From Bradyrhizobium sp. NP1 (GTDB lineage Bacteria > Pseudomonadota > Alphaproteobacteria > Rhizobiales > Xanthobacteraceae): a stretch of 64,000 nt of DNA. The notes below the pieces were generated by a model, which was given only the letters and a program-made list of their open reading frames with translations, did no database searches and was not told the DNA's origin. The position numbers and the translations under genes were made by a program. Of this stretch, positions 51,415 through 60,394 are shown one piece after another. The DNA lies in assembly GCF_030378205.1 (NCBI RefSeq), contig NZ_CP127385.1, positions 4,938,001 through 5,002,000 of the forward strand. The letters are read 5' to 3'. Within the stretch, counting starts at the first letter, position 1. Each line of letters starts with the position of its first letter.

Positions 51415-52188
51415 ATGCGCCTGAAAGACAAAGTCGCCATTGTCACCGGCGGCGCGAGCGGCATCGGCAAAGCAATAAGCGCGGCGTACGTTCGGGAGGG
51501 GGCTCAGGTTTTTGTTGTCGACATTGACGAGCAAAAAGGCCAAGCGGCCGCAAGCGAAATTGCAACAAATGGAAAAGCAATATCCATTCGAGCGGACGTC
51601 ACAAGCTCGGCGTCGATGGAAGCAATGGCCCGTGAGGTCGATCGTAAGTCCGGCCGCATAGATATTCTCGTCAACAATGTCGGCGTGCGGATCGTCAAAC
51701 CATTTTTGGAACATTCGGACGCCGATTGGAACGCAATGATTCAGGCCAATCTAACCGGACCGTTTCTCTGTTCTCGGGCCGTCGCACCGTTCATGATCCG
51801 TGCAGGAAAAGGCCGCATCATCAATACTGCATCGATTGCGAGCTTTGTCGGTCGACCAAACCGGGTTGCCTATGTTGCGGCAAAGACGGGATTGCTGGGC
51901 ATGACTCGCGCGATGGCAATCGATCTTGGACCCATGGGTATCACCTGCAACGCACTGGCGCCTGGATCGATCAATTCGCCAATGAATGCCGCCCAGGCCG
52001 GCGATGCCGAGCATGATTGGGGCAAAGAAACACCAATGGGACGTTGGGGAACCCCGGAAGATATCGCCAATGCCGCGGTCTTTCTCGCGCTTGATGAATC
52101 GAGCTACATAACGGGAGCCGAGTTGAAGGTCGATGGAGGCTGGGTGTCGACGAAGGCGCGAGCCGGAGAGTTGGCTGAGGTACGATGA
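51415..52188 (+). CDS. SDR family oxidoreductase (FabG-like)
   Basis: A 257-residue classical SDR. The cofactor motif is VTGGASGIGKAIS, then NNVG, catalytic Ser in IINTASIASFVG, YVAAK with the Tyr-Lys pair, and the C-terminal ITGAELKVDGGW. AGGAAAGGAAGG-type purines precede ATG 51415. It is the last gene of the operon and is followed by a clear terminator at 52319. Confidence 0.92.
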   Translation: MRLKDKVAIVTGGASGIGKAISAAYVREGAQVFVVDIDEQKGQAAASEIATNGKAISIRADVTSSASMEAMAREVDRKSGRIDILVNNVGVRIVKPFLEHSDADWNAMIQANLTGPFLCSRAVAPFMIRAGKGRIINTASIASFVGRPNRVAYVAAKTGLLGMTRAMAIDLGPMGITCNALAPGSINSPMNAAQAGDAEHDWGKETPMGRWGTPEDIANAAVFLALDESSYITGAELKVDGGWVSTKARAGELAEVR

Positions 52189-52318
52189 CCTGATCCAGTG
52201 TCGTCTCGACAGCGGACGTCAATTGGGTAGCAGACGGAGAGCGCTCCTAGACGCTGCGATGAAAGTGCGCCTCACGTCGCATTCGTTAATCAAACGATGC
52301 AGGTCAGCTCTACGGAAT

Positions 52319-52337
52319 GGCGCTCCTAGCGCCTTTT
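52319..52337 (+). terminator. Rho-independent terminator of the rightward operon
   Basis: GGCGCT and AGCGCC form a six-base-pair stem with a CCT loop, followed directly by TTTT. It lies 130 bp after the SDR stop and just before the stop of the convergent TSUP gene. On the opposite strand there is no T-run after the stem, so it acts for the plus strand. Confidence 0.75.
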
Positions 52338-52351
52338 ATCTGAACGTGACA

Positions 52352-53074
52352 TCAACTAAGCAGGCTAATGATGCCTGCTGTCATCATTAGCCCTAATGCA
52401 ATGTGCCGCGCGATTGCATCGTTTAGTCGCGTAAATAGTTTGCCTCCGAGCCAGGTCGAAAGCAGGAACGGCACAACAAGTAGCGCTGCCGTTAAGGCGA
52501 GCTTGACCGTTATCGCGCCCGCTATCGCAAGCATCACGAGACCAATCACGGATATTGCTGTAACGAAAATCGACAGATTGGCCCGCGTAACGGCAGCCGG
52601 GTCAGGGCCGGATAAAAGGTAGAGAATGACAGGTGGGGCGCCTACACTGGTCGCACCTAACATCGCACCCACAATGCTACCCAATAGAAGCGAAGTTGTC
52701 GCTCGTGGTCGCCCGCTGTAGCGAATGCCGAACAGCAGAGCTGTACTGCAAACGATAACGACGACGGCAATGACTTTACGCGCGAGTACAGGGTCAAGGG
52801 TCAACAAGAGGTAGCCACCGAGTGGTACCGTAAAGATTGTAGGGATTGCAAGATAAGCCAGAACTTTCCAATGAGCTTTGGGAATGGCATCGGCAAACAT
52901 CACGAGGGCTGCCGAAGTCTCAAGAATAAGAGCAATCACAACGGCCGGTACTGGACCCGCGAGGATGGATAAAAGCGGTGTAATCATCATGGCACCACCA
53001 AAACCAGTAATGCCGCGCAAAACTCCCGCGAACGTGACGACAGCGAGGGCCCCAGCGAGTTCGGTTGGAGTCAT
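52352..53074 (-). CDS. TSUP family membrane permease (second copy)
   Basis: A 240-residue membrane protein with the TSUP opening GVLRGITGFGGAMMITPLLSIL and the repeat LLGSIVGAMLGATSVGAPPVIL. It is the last gene of the six-gene leftward operon that starts with the biotin carboxylase, 8 bp after an SDR gene. Its product and the TSUP at 49641 are only moderately alike, so this is not a recent duplication. Confidence 0.88.
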   Translation of the reverse strand: MTPTELAGALAVVTFAGVLRGITGFGGAMMITPLLSILAGPVPAVVIALILETSAALVMFADAIPKAHWKVLAYLAIPTIFTVPLGGYLLLTLDPVLARKVIAVVVIVCSTALLFGIRYSGRPRATTSLLLGSIVGAMLGATSVGAPPVILYLLSGPDPAAVTRANLSIFVTAISVIGLVMLAIAGAITVKLALTAALLVVPFLLSTWLGGKLFTRLNDAIARHIALGLMMTAGIISLLS

Positions 53075-53082
53075 TTCCAGCG

Positions 53083-53832
53083 CTATGTCGTAAGTATTCC
53101 CCCATCGACGGGAATTGTTGCCCCCGTGATGAAATTCGCCCGATCTGAGGCGAGAAAAACGGCAAGATCTGCTATATCTGACAAAGCTGCCAGCCGACCG
53201 ATCGGGATGCGCGCCAGGATCTTCTTGAGCGCATCGTCGGTCAACAGCTTGTGGGTCATGGCCGTATCGGCGATCGCAGGTGCAATGGCATTCACTGTGA
53301 TCTTGTCGGGGCCGAGTTCTCGAGCGAGCCCTTTGGTTAAAGCGACGACGCCCGCTTTTGTTGCGCCATACAGCGTATTGCCTACAGAACCTCCGCCTCG
53401 CTCAGCCGAAACGGAAGCTATGTTGATGATGCGACCACCATTTTGTTTTTTCATTGCTGGAATAGCTGCCTTAACACAGTAAACGATGCCAGCAAGATTT
53501 ACCTGCGAAACTCGCTGCCATTCCGTTACTGGAAGATCGGCAACGAATCCCGTCGAAAGCACTCCTGCCGCATTAACGAGAACGTCGATGCGACCATGGT
53601 TTTCAGCGACTTTTTCTAAAGCATTTGACACCAAATCTGCATTGCTTACGTCGACAGCGCTCGACAGCGCTCCATTGCCAAGCGATTCCGCCGTCCTCCG
53701 TGCGGCATTCTCATCACGATCTAAGATGCATAGCTTGCAACCTTCATGCGCGAGCGCACGTGCAATGGCTTCGCCTATCCCCGCTGCGCCGCCGGTTACG
53801 ACCGCGACGCGATCCTTCAGGTTCAATTCCAT
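53083..53832 (-). CDS. SDR family oxidoreductase
   Basis: A 249-residue classical SDR: VTGGAAGIGEAIARAL, NAAG, catalytic Ser in IINIASVSAERGG, YGATK with Tyr and Lys, and C-terminal ITGATIPVDGGILTT. It lies between the MHS-type carrier (39 bp gap) and the TSUP gene. It probably oxidises or reduces a hydroxy/keto acid in the carboxylase-BKACE pathway. Confidence 0.92.
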   Translation of the reverse strand: MELNLKDRVAVVTGGAAGIGEAIARALAHEGCKLCILDRDENAARRTAESLGNGALSSAVDVSNADLVSNALEKVAENHGRIDVLVNAAGVLSTGFVADLPVTEWQRVSQVNLAGIVYCVKAAIPAMKKQNGGRIINIASVSAERGGGSVGNTLYGATKAGVVALTKGLARELGPDKITVNAIAPAIADTAMTHKLLTDDALKKILARIPIGRLAALSDIADLAVFLASDRANFITGATIPVDGGILTT

Positions 53833-53871
53833 GGTGATCGCACCGCGGTTTTCGTCACCGATTCTCTTGAG

Positions 53872-55182
53872 TTACGCTCGATTATTGTCGACGGTCATAT
53901 CTCGCTTGAACGACTCCGCCATCGCGTAAACCGAAAGCGCGCTGATGATGCTGACCACCAGGACATACAAGCAGATCAGCCAAGGTTTCCCGCCGCCGCT
54001 CGGCAGCAAAGCCGTAGCGATGATCGGCGTCAGGCCGCTCGCAAAGATGCCGGAGAACTGATAAACGAACGAAATTCCGGTGTATCGCACGCGCGTGTCG
54101 AACAATTCCGAGAACAACGCCGCCTGGGGCCCATATACCGCAGGGTAGATAATGGCGAATGGAATAGCGATGGCGATCCAGATCAAGATTGGCGAAAGCG
54201 TTTGCATCAGCCAGAAGGCCGGAAACGTCACCAATCCGATAAAAAGACCGCCAATGGCGAACAGTTTCCGGCGGCCAATCTTGTCCGACAGACTGCCGTA
54301 GATTGGTAGCATGATGATCATCACTACGGATGAAATCATGACCCCGGCGAGGGCTGTTTGACGCGGAAGCCCTAGCGTATTGGCGATATAGCCGACGGCG
54401 AAAACACCGTAGATATTGAACGTAACACCTTCGATATATCGTGCACCCAAGCCGAGCAATGTGTTCTTGCCATGCGTCTTGAAGAGATCAAGCACCGGCA
54501 CGCCGGCGACCTTTTTCTCTTCCTTAACTCGATTGAAGGCAGGCGTTTCCATCACCTTCAACCGGATGTAAAGGCCGACCACGACAAGAACGGCGCTGAT
54601 CAGAAATGCAACACGCCACCCCCAGGAGAAGAAGTCGGCTTCGGGCAGATAGGATAGAAGATAGACCATGCCGGAACTTAACAAGAGGCCTGCGGGTACG
54701 CCGATCTGCGGCCAGCTTCCATAAAAGCCGCGGCGGCCAGTCGGCGAATGTTCGACCGCCATCAAAACGGCGCCGCCCCATTCGCCGCCCAGGCCGATGC
54801 CCTGAAAGACACGAAGCACCAACAGCATGATTGGTGCCCAGATCCCGACTTGTTCGTAGGTGGGCAACAGCCCGATCAGGAAGGTCGCGATGCCCATGAT
54901 CAGAAGTGTGAGAATGAGCACGGCCTTGCGGCCGATACGGTCGCCGTAGTGACCAAAAATGACGCCGCCGATAGGCCGGGCGATGAAGCCGACAAAGAAA
55001 GTAATATATGCGAGCAGAGTACCAACCAGCGGATCGAAATTTGGAAAGAAAAGCTTGTTGAGTGCAAGCGGCGTCACCACCCCGTAAAGGAAAAAGTCGT
55101 ACCATTCGATCGTCGTGCCCACCGCACTTGCGAAGGCGACTGTGCCAGGCGACACAACCCCTTCCTCGGATTTTATTGGCAT
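53872..55182 (-). CDS. MFS transporter, metabolite:H+ symporter (MHS/ProP-like) family
   Basis: A 436-residue, 12-helix carrier. The MHS N-terminus reads SAVGTTIEWYDFFLYGVVTP, then FVGFIARPIGGVIFGHYGDRIGRK, and the mid-loop family motif is GIGLGGEWGGAVLMAVEHSP. These carriers import organic acids such as ketoglutarate, shikimate or betaine. It lies 49 bp after the BKACE gene in the leftward operon and may supply that pathway's substrate. Confidence 0.92.
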   Translation of the reverse strand: MPIKSEEGVVSPGTVAFASAVGTTIEWYDFFLYGVVTPLALNKLFFPNFDPLVGTLLAYITFFVGFIARPIGGVIFGHYGDRIGRKAVLILTLLIMGIATFLIGLLPTYEQVGIWAPIMLLVLRVFQGIGLGGEWGGAVLMAVEHSPTGRRGFYGSWPQIGVPAGLLLSSGMVYLLSYLPEADFFSWGWRVAFLISAVLVVVGLYIRLKVMETPAFNRVKEEKKVAGVPVLDLFKTHGKNTLLGLGARYIEGVTFNIYGVFAVGYIANTLGLPRQTALAGVMISSVVMIIMLPIYGSLSDKIGRRKLFAIGGLFIGLVTFPAFWLMQTLSPILIWIAIAIPFAIIYPAVYGPQAALFSELFDTRVRYTGISFVYQFSGIFASGLTPIIATALLPSGGGKPWLICLYVLVVSIISALSVYAMAESFKRDMTVDNNRA

Positions 55183-55231
55183 GTTTCCCTCCCCCTTTTG
55201 TTGTCCGCTAGCATCAGACCCATCAGACCAA

Positions 55232-56053
55232 CTACAATTGCAGTATTTTTCTTGCTTCAGTTGGACTTGCTGCGTGCCGCCCGTATTTCTCGCATAGGTC
55301 GGCTACACGCTGCACGAATTCGGCGTTGCTCCTCGCTAAACGGTCTTTGTCGAACTTGATGTTGTCTTCGATACCGGTGCGGACATGGCCGCCGAGTTCC
55401 AGGCACCAGTGGTTGATCTCGAGCTGTGAGCGGCCGATGCCGGCCGCCGACCAGGTCGCGTCAGGCATTAGTTCTTTCAACTCAGAAACCAGGAACTCCA
55501 AGAGCTTGCGGCGCGGCGGCAGCGCATTCGGGATCCCCATCACGAACTGCACCTGGCACGGTCGCTTTAGAAGACCGCGGTCGGCCATAGCCCTTGCGTT
55601 GTAGAGCATCGCGGCGTCGAAGACTTCGATCTCGGGCTTCACGTTGTTCTCGAGCATCGATTTCGCAAGATCTTCGACGAGCTGGGGCGTATTCTCGTAG
55701 ATCAGTTTGGCGAAATTGACAGAGCCAGTCGCAAGCGACGCCATGTCAGGTTTTAGATGTAGCATGCTGCCGCGCTCGCTCTGATCACGTCCGCGTCCGC
55801 CAGTCGAGAATTGCACAATCATGCCGGGGCAATGCTTGACGATCCCTTCTTGTACTTGTGCGAACAGTTTCGGGTCGGAACTAGGGCTCTCGTCCGGATT
55901 CCGTACATGGATGTGCGCGACCGTGGCGCCGGCTTCGAACGCTTCATGCGTGGATTCGATCTGTTCGGAAGGCGTAATGGGAACCGCAGGAGTATCAGCT
56001 TTGCTCGGAATGGCTCCGGTGATCGCTACGGTAATGATGGCGGGAGTTGTCAT
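55232..56053 (-). CDS. Beta-keto acid cleavage enzyme (BKACE, DUF849)
   Basis: A 273-residue zinc TIM-barrel enzyme of the 3-keto-5-aminohexanoate cleavage family. It transfers a two-carbon unit between a beta-keto acid and acetyl-CoA (or similar). Diagnostic segments are VAHIHVRNPDESPSSD (metal HxH), VQFSTGGRGRD, the glycine-rich GGHVRTGIEDNIKFDK and an N-terminal opening IITVAITGAIPSKADTPAVP. It overlaps the carboxyltransferase gene by four bases (ATGA), which suggests the two act in sequence. The substrate cannot be read from the motif set. Confidence 0.9.
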   Translation of the reverse strand: MTTPAIITVAITGAIPSKADTPAVPITPSEQIESTHEAFEAGATVAHIHVRNPDESPSSDPKLFAQVQEGIVKHCPGMIVQFSTGGRGRDQSERGSMLHLKPDMASLATGSVNFAKLIYENTPQLVEDLAKSMLENNVKPEIEVFDAAMLYNARAMADRGLLKRPCQVQFVMGIPNALPPRRKLLEFLVSELKELMPDATWSAAGIGRSQLEINHWCLELGGHVRTGIEDNIKFDKDRLARSNAEFVQRVADLCEKYGRHAASPTEARKILQL

Positions 56054-57501
56054 GTTAAGCCCTTACCACGCTCAATAAAATGGAAGGAACGGATATCAGG
56101 CCGCAGCGCCACTTCCTTGAGAAGGGTCGCGAGCGGCGTGGAAGCGAGAGGATAATTCGTATTGATCGGCCCGGCGGCTTTGAGCGCCTTGCACTCCGCG
56201 TCAGAATAGAAGGCCGCGAGCAGGAGGTCGTCGTCTGATTCGAATGGCCCGCGCTCGCGCCGGATGCGCGGGATGCCCGGCTCGAGCAAGTCGGCGGGAC
56301 GGGCTTTCGTTGGTTCGGCACCCCCGGTGATGCGGTCAAACAGGTCGGGATCGATGGGACCCGCGATCTCACCATAATGGCCAAGCACATATTTGCGGAC
56401 TTCGTCCGGCACCGTCGCGTAGCGCTCCTTGCCCACCACGTTCAATACCGCCTGGGTCATGACGAACTGCGCGAAGGGACTTACGATGATTGGATAGCCG
56501 AGTTCGCACCGGACACGGGCAGCCTCCTCGAGAACTTCAGGCAAACGGTGCGCGAGCCCTAACGGGGTGAGCTGCGATTTCAAATTTGAAATCATGCCCC
56601 CCGGCATTTGATGTTCGTAGTGGAATTCGTCGTATTCAACGATGTCACCAAGCGGCCTGCCTTCGCGCTTTGCGATGTAACGCACGCGTTCCGCGACTTC
56701 GTCGACATGCTTGAGATCGACGGGCGTGTCGTATCCTAGCCGCCTAATATTGTTCACGAACCACTCTGTCGCGGGATGGGAGGCGCCGTTGGCCAGGGGA
56801 GAGGTGGCCGTGTGCACGACGTCTACGCCGAGCTCCACCGCGCGGCAGGCCGCATAGGGGGCAAGCCCGGTGAGGCAATGCGAATGCAGGTGCAGCGGCA
56901 ACTTGCCGCAGACCTTTTTGAGCGCGGGAACGAGCGTTTTAACACGTTCCGGCGTCAGCAAGCCGCTCGCGTCCTTGAGATAAATCGCATCGACGCCGAG
57001 CTTGATTAGCTCCTTCGCTTTTTGCGCGTAATATGCATCGGTGTGTACTGGGCTCAGCGTGTAAACAACACCGCCGGCAGTATAGAGCCCGACCCTCTTG
57101 GCGGCACGAACAGGCACTTCCATGTTGCGCATATCATTCAGCGCGTCATAGGGCGTGTGATAGCGTATGCCGTTCGCGAAAATGCGCTCCGCGGTTAGCT
57201 CGACGAAATCGTCTGGGAAGAATTCAAAAGTGAAGAGACTTTGGCTGCGCGTCATCACGATAAGCGGGGTCTTCTTTACCCAGCTGCTCAGAATACGCAT
57301 CCGCTCCCACGGATCTTCCCGTAGGTACCGTACGCAGACGTCGAATACGGCTCCGCCCGCGAGATCAATCGCCTCAAATCCCGCATTGTCTAGCCGTGGC
57401 GCGATATCGGCCATCATGGCGGTCGTCATACGCGTCGCCCACAAACACTGCGGCCCATCGCGCAACGTCACGTCGACCAGTTGAATCGTCTTCTTTCCCA
57501 C
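56050..57501 (-). CDS. Biotin-dependent carboxyltransferase subunit (PycB/OadA-like)
   Basis: A 483-residue protein with the DRE-TIM barrel carboxyltransferase domain and PYC_OADA conserved domain. It has LVDVTLRDGPQCLWATRM, the carbamylated-lysine region AIYLKDASGLLTPE, metal-binding LHLHSHCLTGLAPY, and YEHQMPGGMISNLKSQL. No biotinyl domain is fused at the C-terminus; a separate AccB is encoded at 59813. It starts at a GTG overlapping the accC stop (TAGTG). The acceptor is probably a pyruvate-like or other enolisable ketone. Confidence 0.9.
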   Translation of the reverse strand: MGKKTIQLVDVTLRDGPQCLWATRMTTAMMADIAPRLDNAGFEAIDLAGGAVFDVCVRYLREDPWERMRILSSWVKKTPLIVMTRSQSLFTFEFFPDDFVELTAERIFANGIRYHTPYDALNDMRNMEVPVRAAKRVGLYTAGGVVYTLSPVHTDAYYAQKAKELIKLGVDAIYLKDASGLLTPERVKTLVPALKKVCGKLPLHLHSHCLTGLAPYAACRAVELGVDVVHTATSPLANGASHPATEWFVNNIRRLGYDTPVDLKHVDEVAERVRYIAKREGRPLGDIVEYDEFHYEHQMPGGMISNLKSQLTPLGLAHRLPEVLEEAARVRCELGYPIIVSPFAQFVMTQAVLNVVGKERYATVPDEVRKYVLGHYGEIAGPIDPDLFDRITGGAEPTKARPADLLEPGIPRIRRERGPFESDDDLLLAAFYSDAECKALKAAGPINTNYPLASTPLATLLKEVALRPDIRSFHFIERGKGLT

Positions 57502-58850
57502 TAGTCTGCCTTCGTCTGAAAGGTTTCCTCGATCCAGCGCGTATGAATTTCAGCGCGGCGAAATTCAGGGCGATCCACAAGCTCGGCATGAAACGGCACG
57601 GTCGTTTTAAGGCCGGCAATCTCGAACTGGTCGAGGGCGAACTTCGCGGTCTCGATCGCGTGAGCGCGGTCCTTACCGCTCACGATCAATTTCGCGAGCA
57701 TGGAATCGTAGTAGGGCGGCACCGCATAATTCTCGTAAGCATGGCTGTCGACACGCACATTTTGCCCGGTGGGCGGCCGCCAACGCTTTAGTGTACCGGG
57801 CGAGGGCCGGAAATTCTGTGAGGCATCCTCGGCGTTCACCCGGAATTCGATTGCTGCTCGGCCCTGTGAAAAAGTTGATCCAAAGGAAAGTCGCTCGCCA
57901 GCGGCGACACGGAATTGTTCACGAATGAGATCAGTCCCAGTCACAATCTCTGTCACCGGATGCTCGACCTGAATACGGGTGTTCATTTCGATGAAGAAAA
58001 ATTTGCCGCCCGCGGCGTCGTAGATGAATTCGATGGTGCCGGCATTCACGTACTTGAGCGCTCTAATGATGGCGACGGCCGCTTCCGCCATCTCCCTACG
58101 CGTCGTTTCGTTGATGATCGGCGAAGGAGATTCTTCGATGAGTTTTTGGTGGCGCCGCTGCACGCTGCAATCACGCTCGCCGAGATGAACGTAGTTGCCG
58201 TGTTTGTCACCGAAGACTTGAATCTCGATATGGCGTACCTGCGGGAAGAAACGCTCGAGATAGATCTCCCCGTTATTGAATGCGGCCTGCGCTTCCGCCG
58301 AGGCCTGCTCGAACCGAGTTTTGAAGTCTTCCGGCCGATTGACAACGCGCATGCCGCGGCCGCCGCCGCCACCACTGGCTTTCAGTAATTGAGGGTAACC
58401 AATCTTGCCGGCTACGGCTTCTGCCTCCTCAACCTTTGTGAAGCCTCCTTCGGAGCCCGGCACCACCGGAACACCGATCGACGCGGCCGCTTGCCGCGCC
58501 GCAACTTTATCACCCATGCGGCCGATGCACTCGCTGCCCGGCCCCACGAAATTCAGATCGTTTTCGACGCATAGCTGCGCGAACTTTGCGTTCTCAGCCA
58601 GAAAACCATAGCCAGGATAAACTGCATCGCACTTGGTGGCGGTGGCGGTCTCGATCAGGGCGGCTGCGTTCAAATAGCTTGCTTGAGGGGGTGGTGGGCC
58701 GATGCAGACTGCATGATCGGCAGCCCATCGATGCGACGAATTGGCGTCGGCCGAAGAATAGACGGCCACAGATTCCAAAGAAAGTTGACGACAGGCACGT
58801 ATCGCCCGCAGGGCGATCTCACCGCGATTGGCGATCAATACCCGACGCAA
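57501..58850 (-). CDS. accC: Biotin carboxylase subunit
   Basis: A 449-residue ATP-grasp enzyme that carboxylates biotin on the carrier protein. It opens RVLIANRGEIALRAIRAC, has the glycine-rich loop LKASGGGGGRGMRVV, and the active-site block FFIEMNTRIQVEHPVTEIVT. The length equals E. coli AccC. It is first in the six-gene leftward operon with the carboxyltransferase and BKACE. Because the window has no AccA/AccD, its partner is the PycB-like subunit rather than a fatty-acid acetyl-CoA carboxylase. Confidence 0.94.
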   Translation of the reverse strand: MRRVLIANRGEIALRAIRACRQLSLESVAVYSSADANSSHRWAADHAVCIGPPPPQASYLNAAALIETATATKCDAVYPGYGFLAENAKFAQLCVENDLNFVGPGSECIGRMGDKVAARQAAASIGVPVVPGSEGGFTKVEEAEAVAGKIGYPQLLKASGGGGGRGMRVVNRPEDFKTRFEQASAEAQAAFNNGEIYLERFFPQVRHIEIQVFGDKHGNYVHLGERDCSVQRRHQKLIEESPSPIINETTRREMAEAAVAIIRALKYVNAGTIEFIYDAAGGKFFFIEMNTRIQVEHPVTEIVTGTDLIREQFRVAAGERLSFGSTFSQGRAAIEFRVNAEDASQNFRPSPGTLKRWRPPTGQNVRVDSHAYENYAVPPYYDSMLAKLIVSGKDRAHAIETAKFALDQFEIAGLKTTVPFHAELVDRPEFRRAEIHTRWIEETFQTKAD

Positions 58851-58872
58851 GGGACACCCCCCGACCCCACGC

Positions 58873-58891
58873 CTCCCCTCTCACGGGGGAG
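58873..58891. repeat. Small GC-rich hairpin in the leader of the biotin carboxylase operon
   Basis: CTCCCC and GGGGAG form a six-base-pair stem around a seven-base loop, 23 bp before the accC start on the minus strand. It could be a short intergenic repeat unit or a leader hairpin that tunes translation. A chance inverted repeat is also possible at this GC content. Confidence 0.3.
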
Positions 58892-58958
58892 CGAATAACT
58901 GACCGTAGCACCCAAAAATCATATTGCAAGACTTTTAGTTTCGGTTTTTGATACTCCG

Positions 58959-59810
58959 ATGCGAATGCGCAATGATAATCACCCCGAGGCTCGCCGCCCT
59001 TCCAAAGGCGACTTTGGGCGGCTGCCGAGCGCGGACCCTCCAGGAAAGGCATTTCCGACCGTCAAGGCCGTCAGCGTCCTTGAGACGATTGCGAATGCTC
59101 GCCGGCCATTAAGCGTTTCGGAACTCGGCGTGCTTCTCGGTCTGCCAAAACCAACCGCCCATCGCATCGTGCGGATGCTGGAAAGCGAAGGACTGATGCA
59201 GCGCGAGCCTGGCAGCCGGCGGCTCGTCCCCGGTCCGCGTCTCGTGCGCCTTGGGCTCAGCATCGTCGGCGCAGCCATGATGAGCGCGCCACGTCATTCC
59301 ATTCTGGAAGCGCTTTCACAAAAAATTGGCGAAACCTGCAATTTCGGTGTGATTAACGGAAGTCACGTTCTTTACCTGGATCGTGTCGAAGCCGAATGGC
59401 CGCTGGGGTTGCGTTTCGAGTCGGGCTCGCGCGTGCCCTTGCACTGCACGTCGATGGGCAAGCTATTTTTGAGCTGGCTGCCGAAGCAAAGGCGCGATGT
59501 GCTGCTGCGCTCGATACCGATCCTTCGCTACACGGAAAACACGATTACAGATATCGCCCGACTGGAGGCAGACCTCGAAAAAATTCGAGCGTCGGAAGTG
59601 TCGATCGACAATCAGGAGTTCCTCGCCGGCGTCGTCTGTGTTGCCGTGCCTGTTCGCGATCAAAACGGTCATCGGGTAGCAGCTCTTGCGATCTCTGCAC
59701 CGCTTGCCCGGATGTCGATCGAAAGAGGCTTGCAACACGTCCCTCTCATGCAGAAGGCCGCGGAAGAGTTGACCGCCACTATCGATGATGACGAAAGAGA
59801 TGAGGAGTAG
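58959..59810 (+). CDS. IclR family transcriptional regulator
   Basis: A 283-residue regulator with winged helix AVSVLETIANARRPLSVSEL and LPKPTAHRIVRMLESEGLMQ. The effector domain has YLDRVEAEWPLGLRFESGSR, PLHCTSMGKLFLSWL, and VVCVAVPVRDQNGHRVAALA. It diverges from accC across about 108 bp and is followed after two bases by the AccB gene. It is therefore placed to control both arms of the carboxylase system. Confidence 0.92.
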   Translation: MRMRNDNHPEARRPSKGDFGRLPSADPPGKAFPTVKAVSVLETIANARRPLSVSELGVLLGLPKPTAHRIVRMLESEGLMQREPGSRRLVPGPRLVRLGLSIVGAAMMSAPRHSILEALSQKIGETCNFGVINGSHVLYLDRVEAEWPLGLRFESGSRVPLHCTSMGKLFLSWLPKQRRDVLLRSIPILRYTENTITDIARLEADLEKIRASEVSIDNQEFLAGVVCVAVPVRDQNGHRVAALAISAPLARMSIERGLQHVPLMQKAAEELTATIDDDERDEE

Positions 59811-59812
59811 CC

Positions 59813-60295
59813 GTGAATCTCCGGTTTGACGAAATCGCCGAGATAATGAAGATCATCGACAGCAGTTCGTGCGACGAACTTATTGTCGAAACAGGTGACA
59901 TAAAGCTGGTCGTGCGGAGGAATGGAGCAGCCGGAACGGCCCCCGCAAGCGATCGGTCCATGGTCTCTTCCATCACGCCATCCGTTGCGCAAAGCGCGCC
60001 ACAGGCCGTCGGGCAAAACGGCTTCGCACCGACGACAAAAATAGAATCGTCAGGAAAGCTGGAAGTTGCGGCGCCCATGATCGGCACGTTCTACCGTGCA
60101 CCTAGTCCCGGCGCGCCTGTATTTGTGGAGGTCGGCAGCATTATCCGCAAAGGCCAGCCATTATGTCTCATCGAGGTGATGAAGTTGTTCACCACCATAA
60201 ATTCTGAATTTGACGGCCGTATCATTCAGATCGGCGCCGAGAATGGCGAACTGGTCGAATACGGTCGCATGCTGTTTGTGATCGAACCGGTTTGA
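59813..60295 (+). CDS. accB: Biotin carboxyl carrier protein
   Basis: A 160-residue carrier. The N-terminal helix region (FDEIAEIMKIIDSSSCDELI) resembles AccB proteins, a Ser/Ala-rich linker follows, and the biotinyl domain has GTFYRAPSPGAPVFVEVGS and IEVMKLFTTINSEF, where the lysine of EVMKL is biotinylated. It starts at GTG 59813 behind GAGGAG. It is encoded apart from accC, on the opposite strand, but in the same divergon. Confidence 0.92.
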   Translation: MNLRFDEIAEIMKIIDSSSCDELIVETGDIKLVVRRNGAAGTAPASDRSMVSSITPSVAQSAPQAVGQNGFAPTTKIESSGKLEVAAPMIGTFYRAPSPGAPVFVEVGSIIRKGQPLCLIEVMKLFTTINSEFDGRIIQIGAENGELVEYGRMLFVIEPV

Positions 60296-60394
60296 AGAAG
60301 GGAAGCGGTTCGAAACGCGCAATCCAAGAAAAACGGGGAAAACCGCCGTTCGTTTGCCAGAGCCATTCAACGATAATCATAACGGGAGGGATGG

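Noticed and set aside
52359..52379. Seven-base-pair hairpin AGCAGGC / GCCTGCT at the end of the second TSUP gene.
   Set aside because: It is inside the last codons of the TSUP gene and has no T-run on the minus strand; I do not count it as a terminator.
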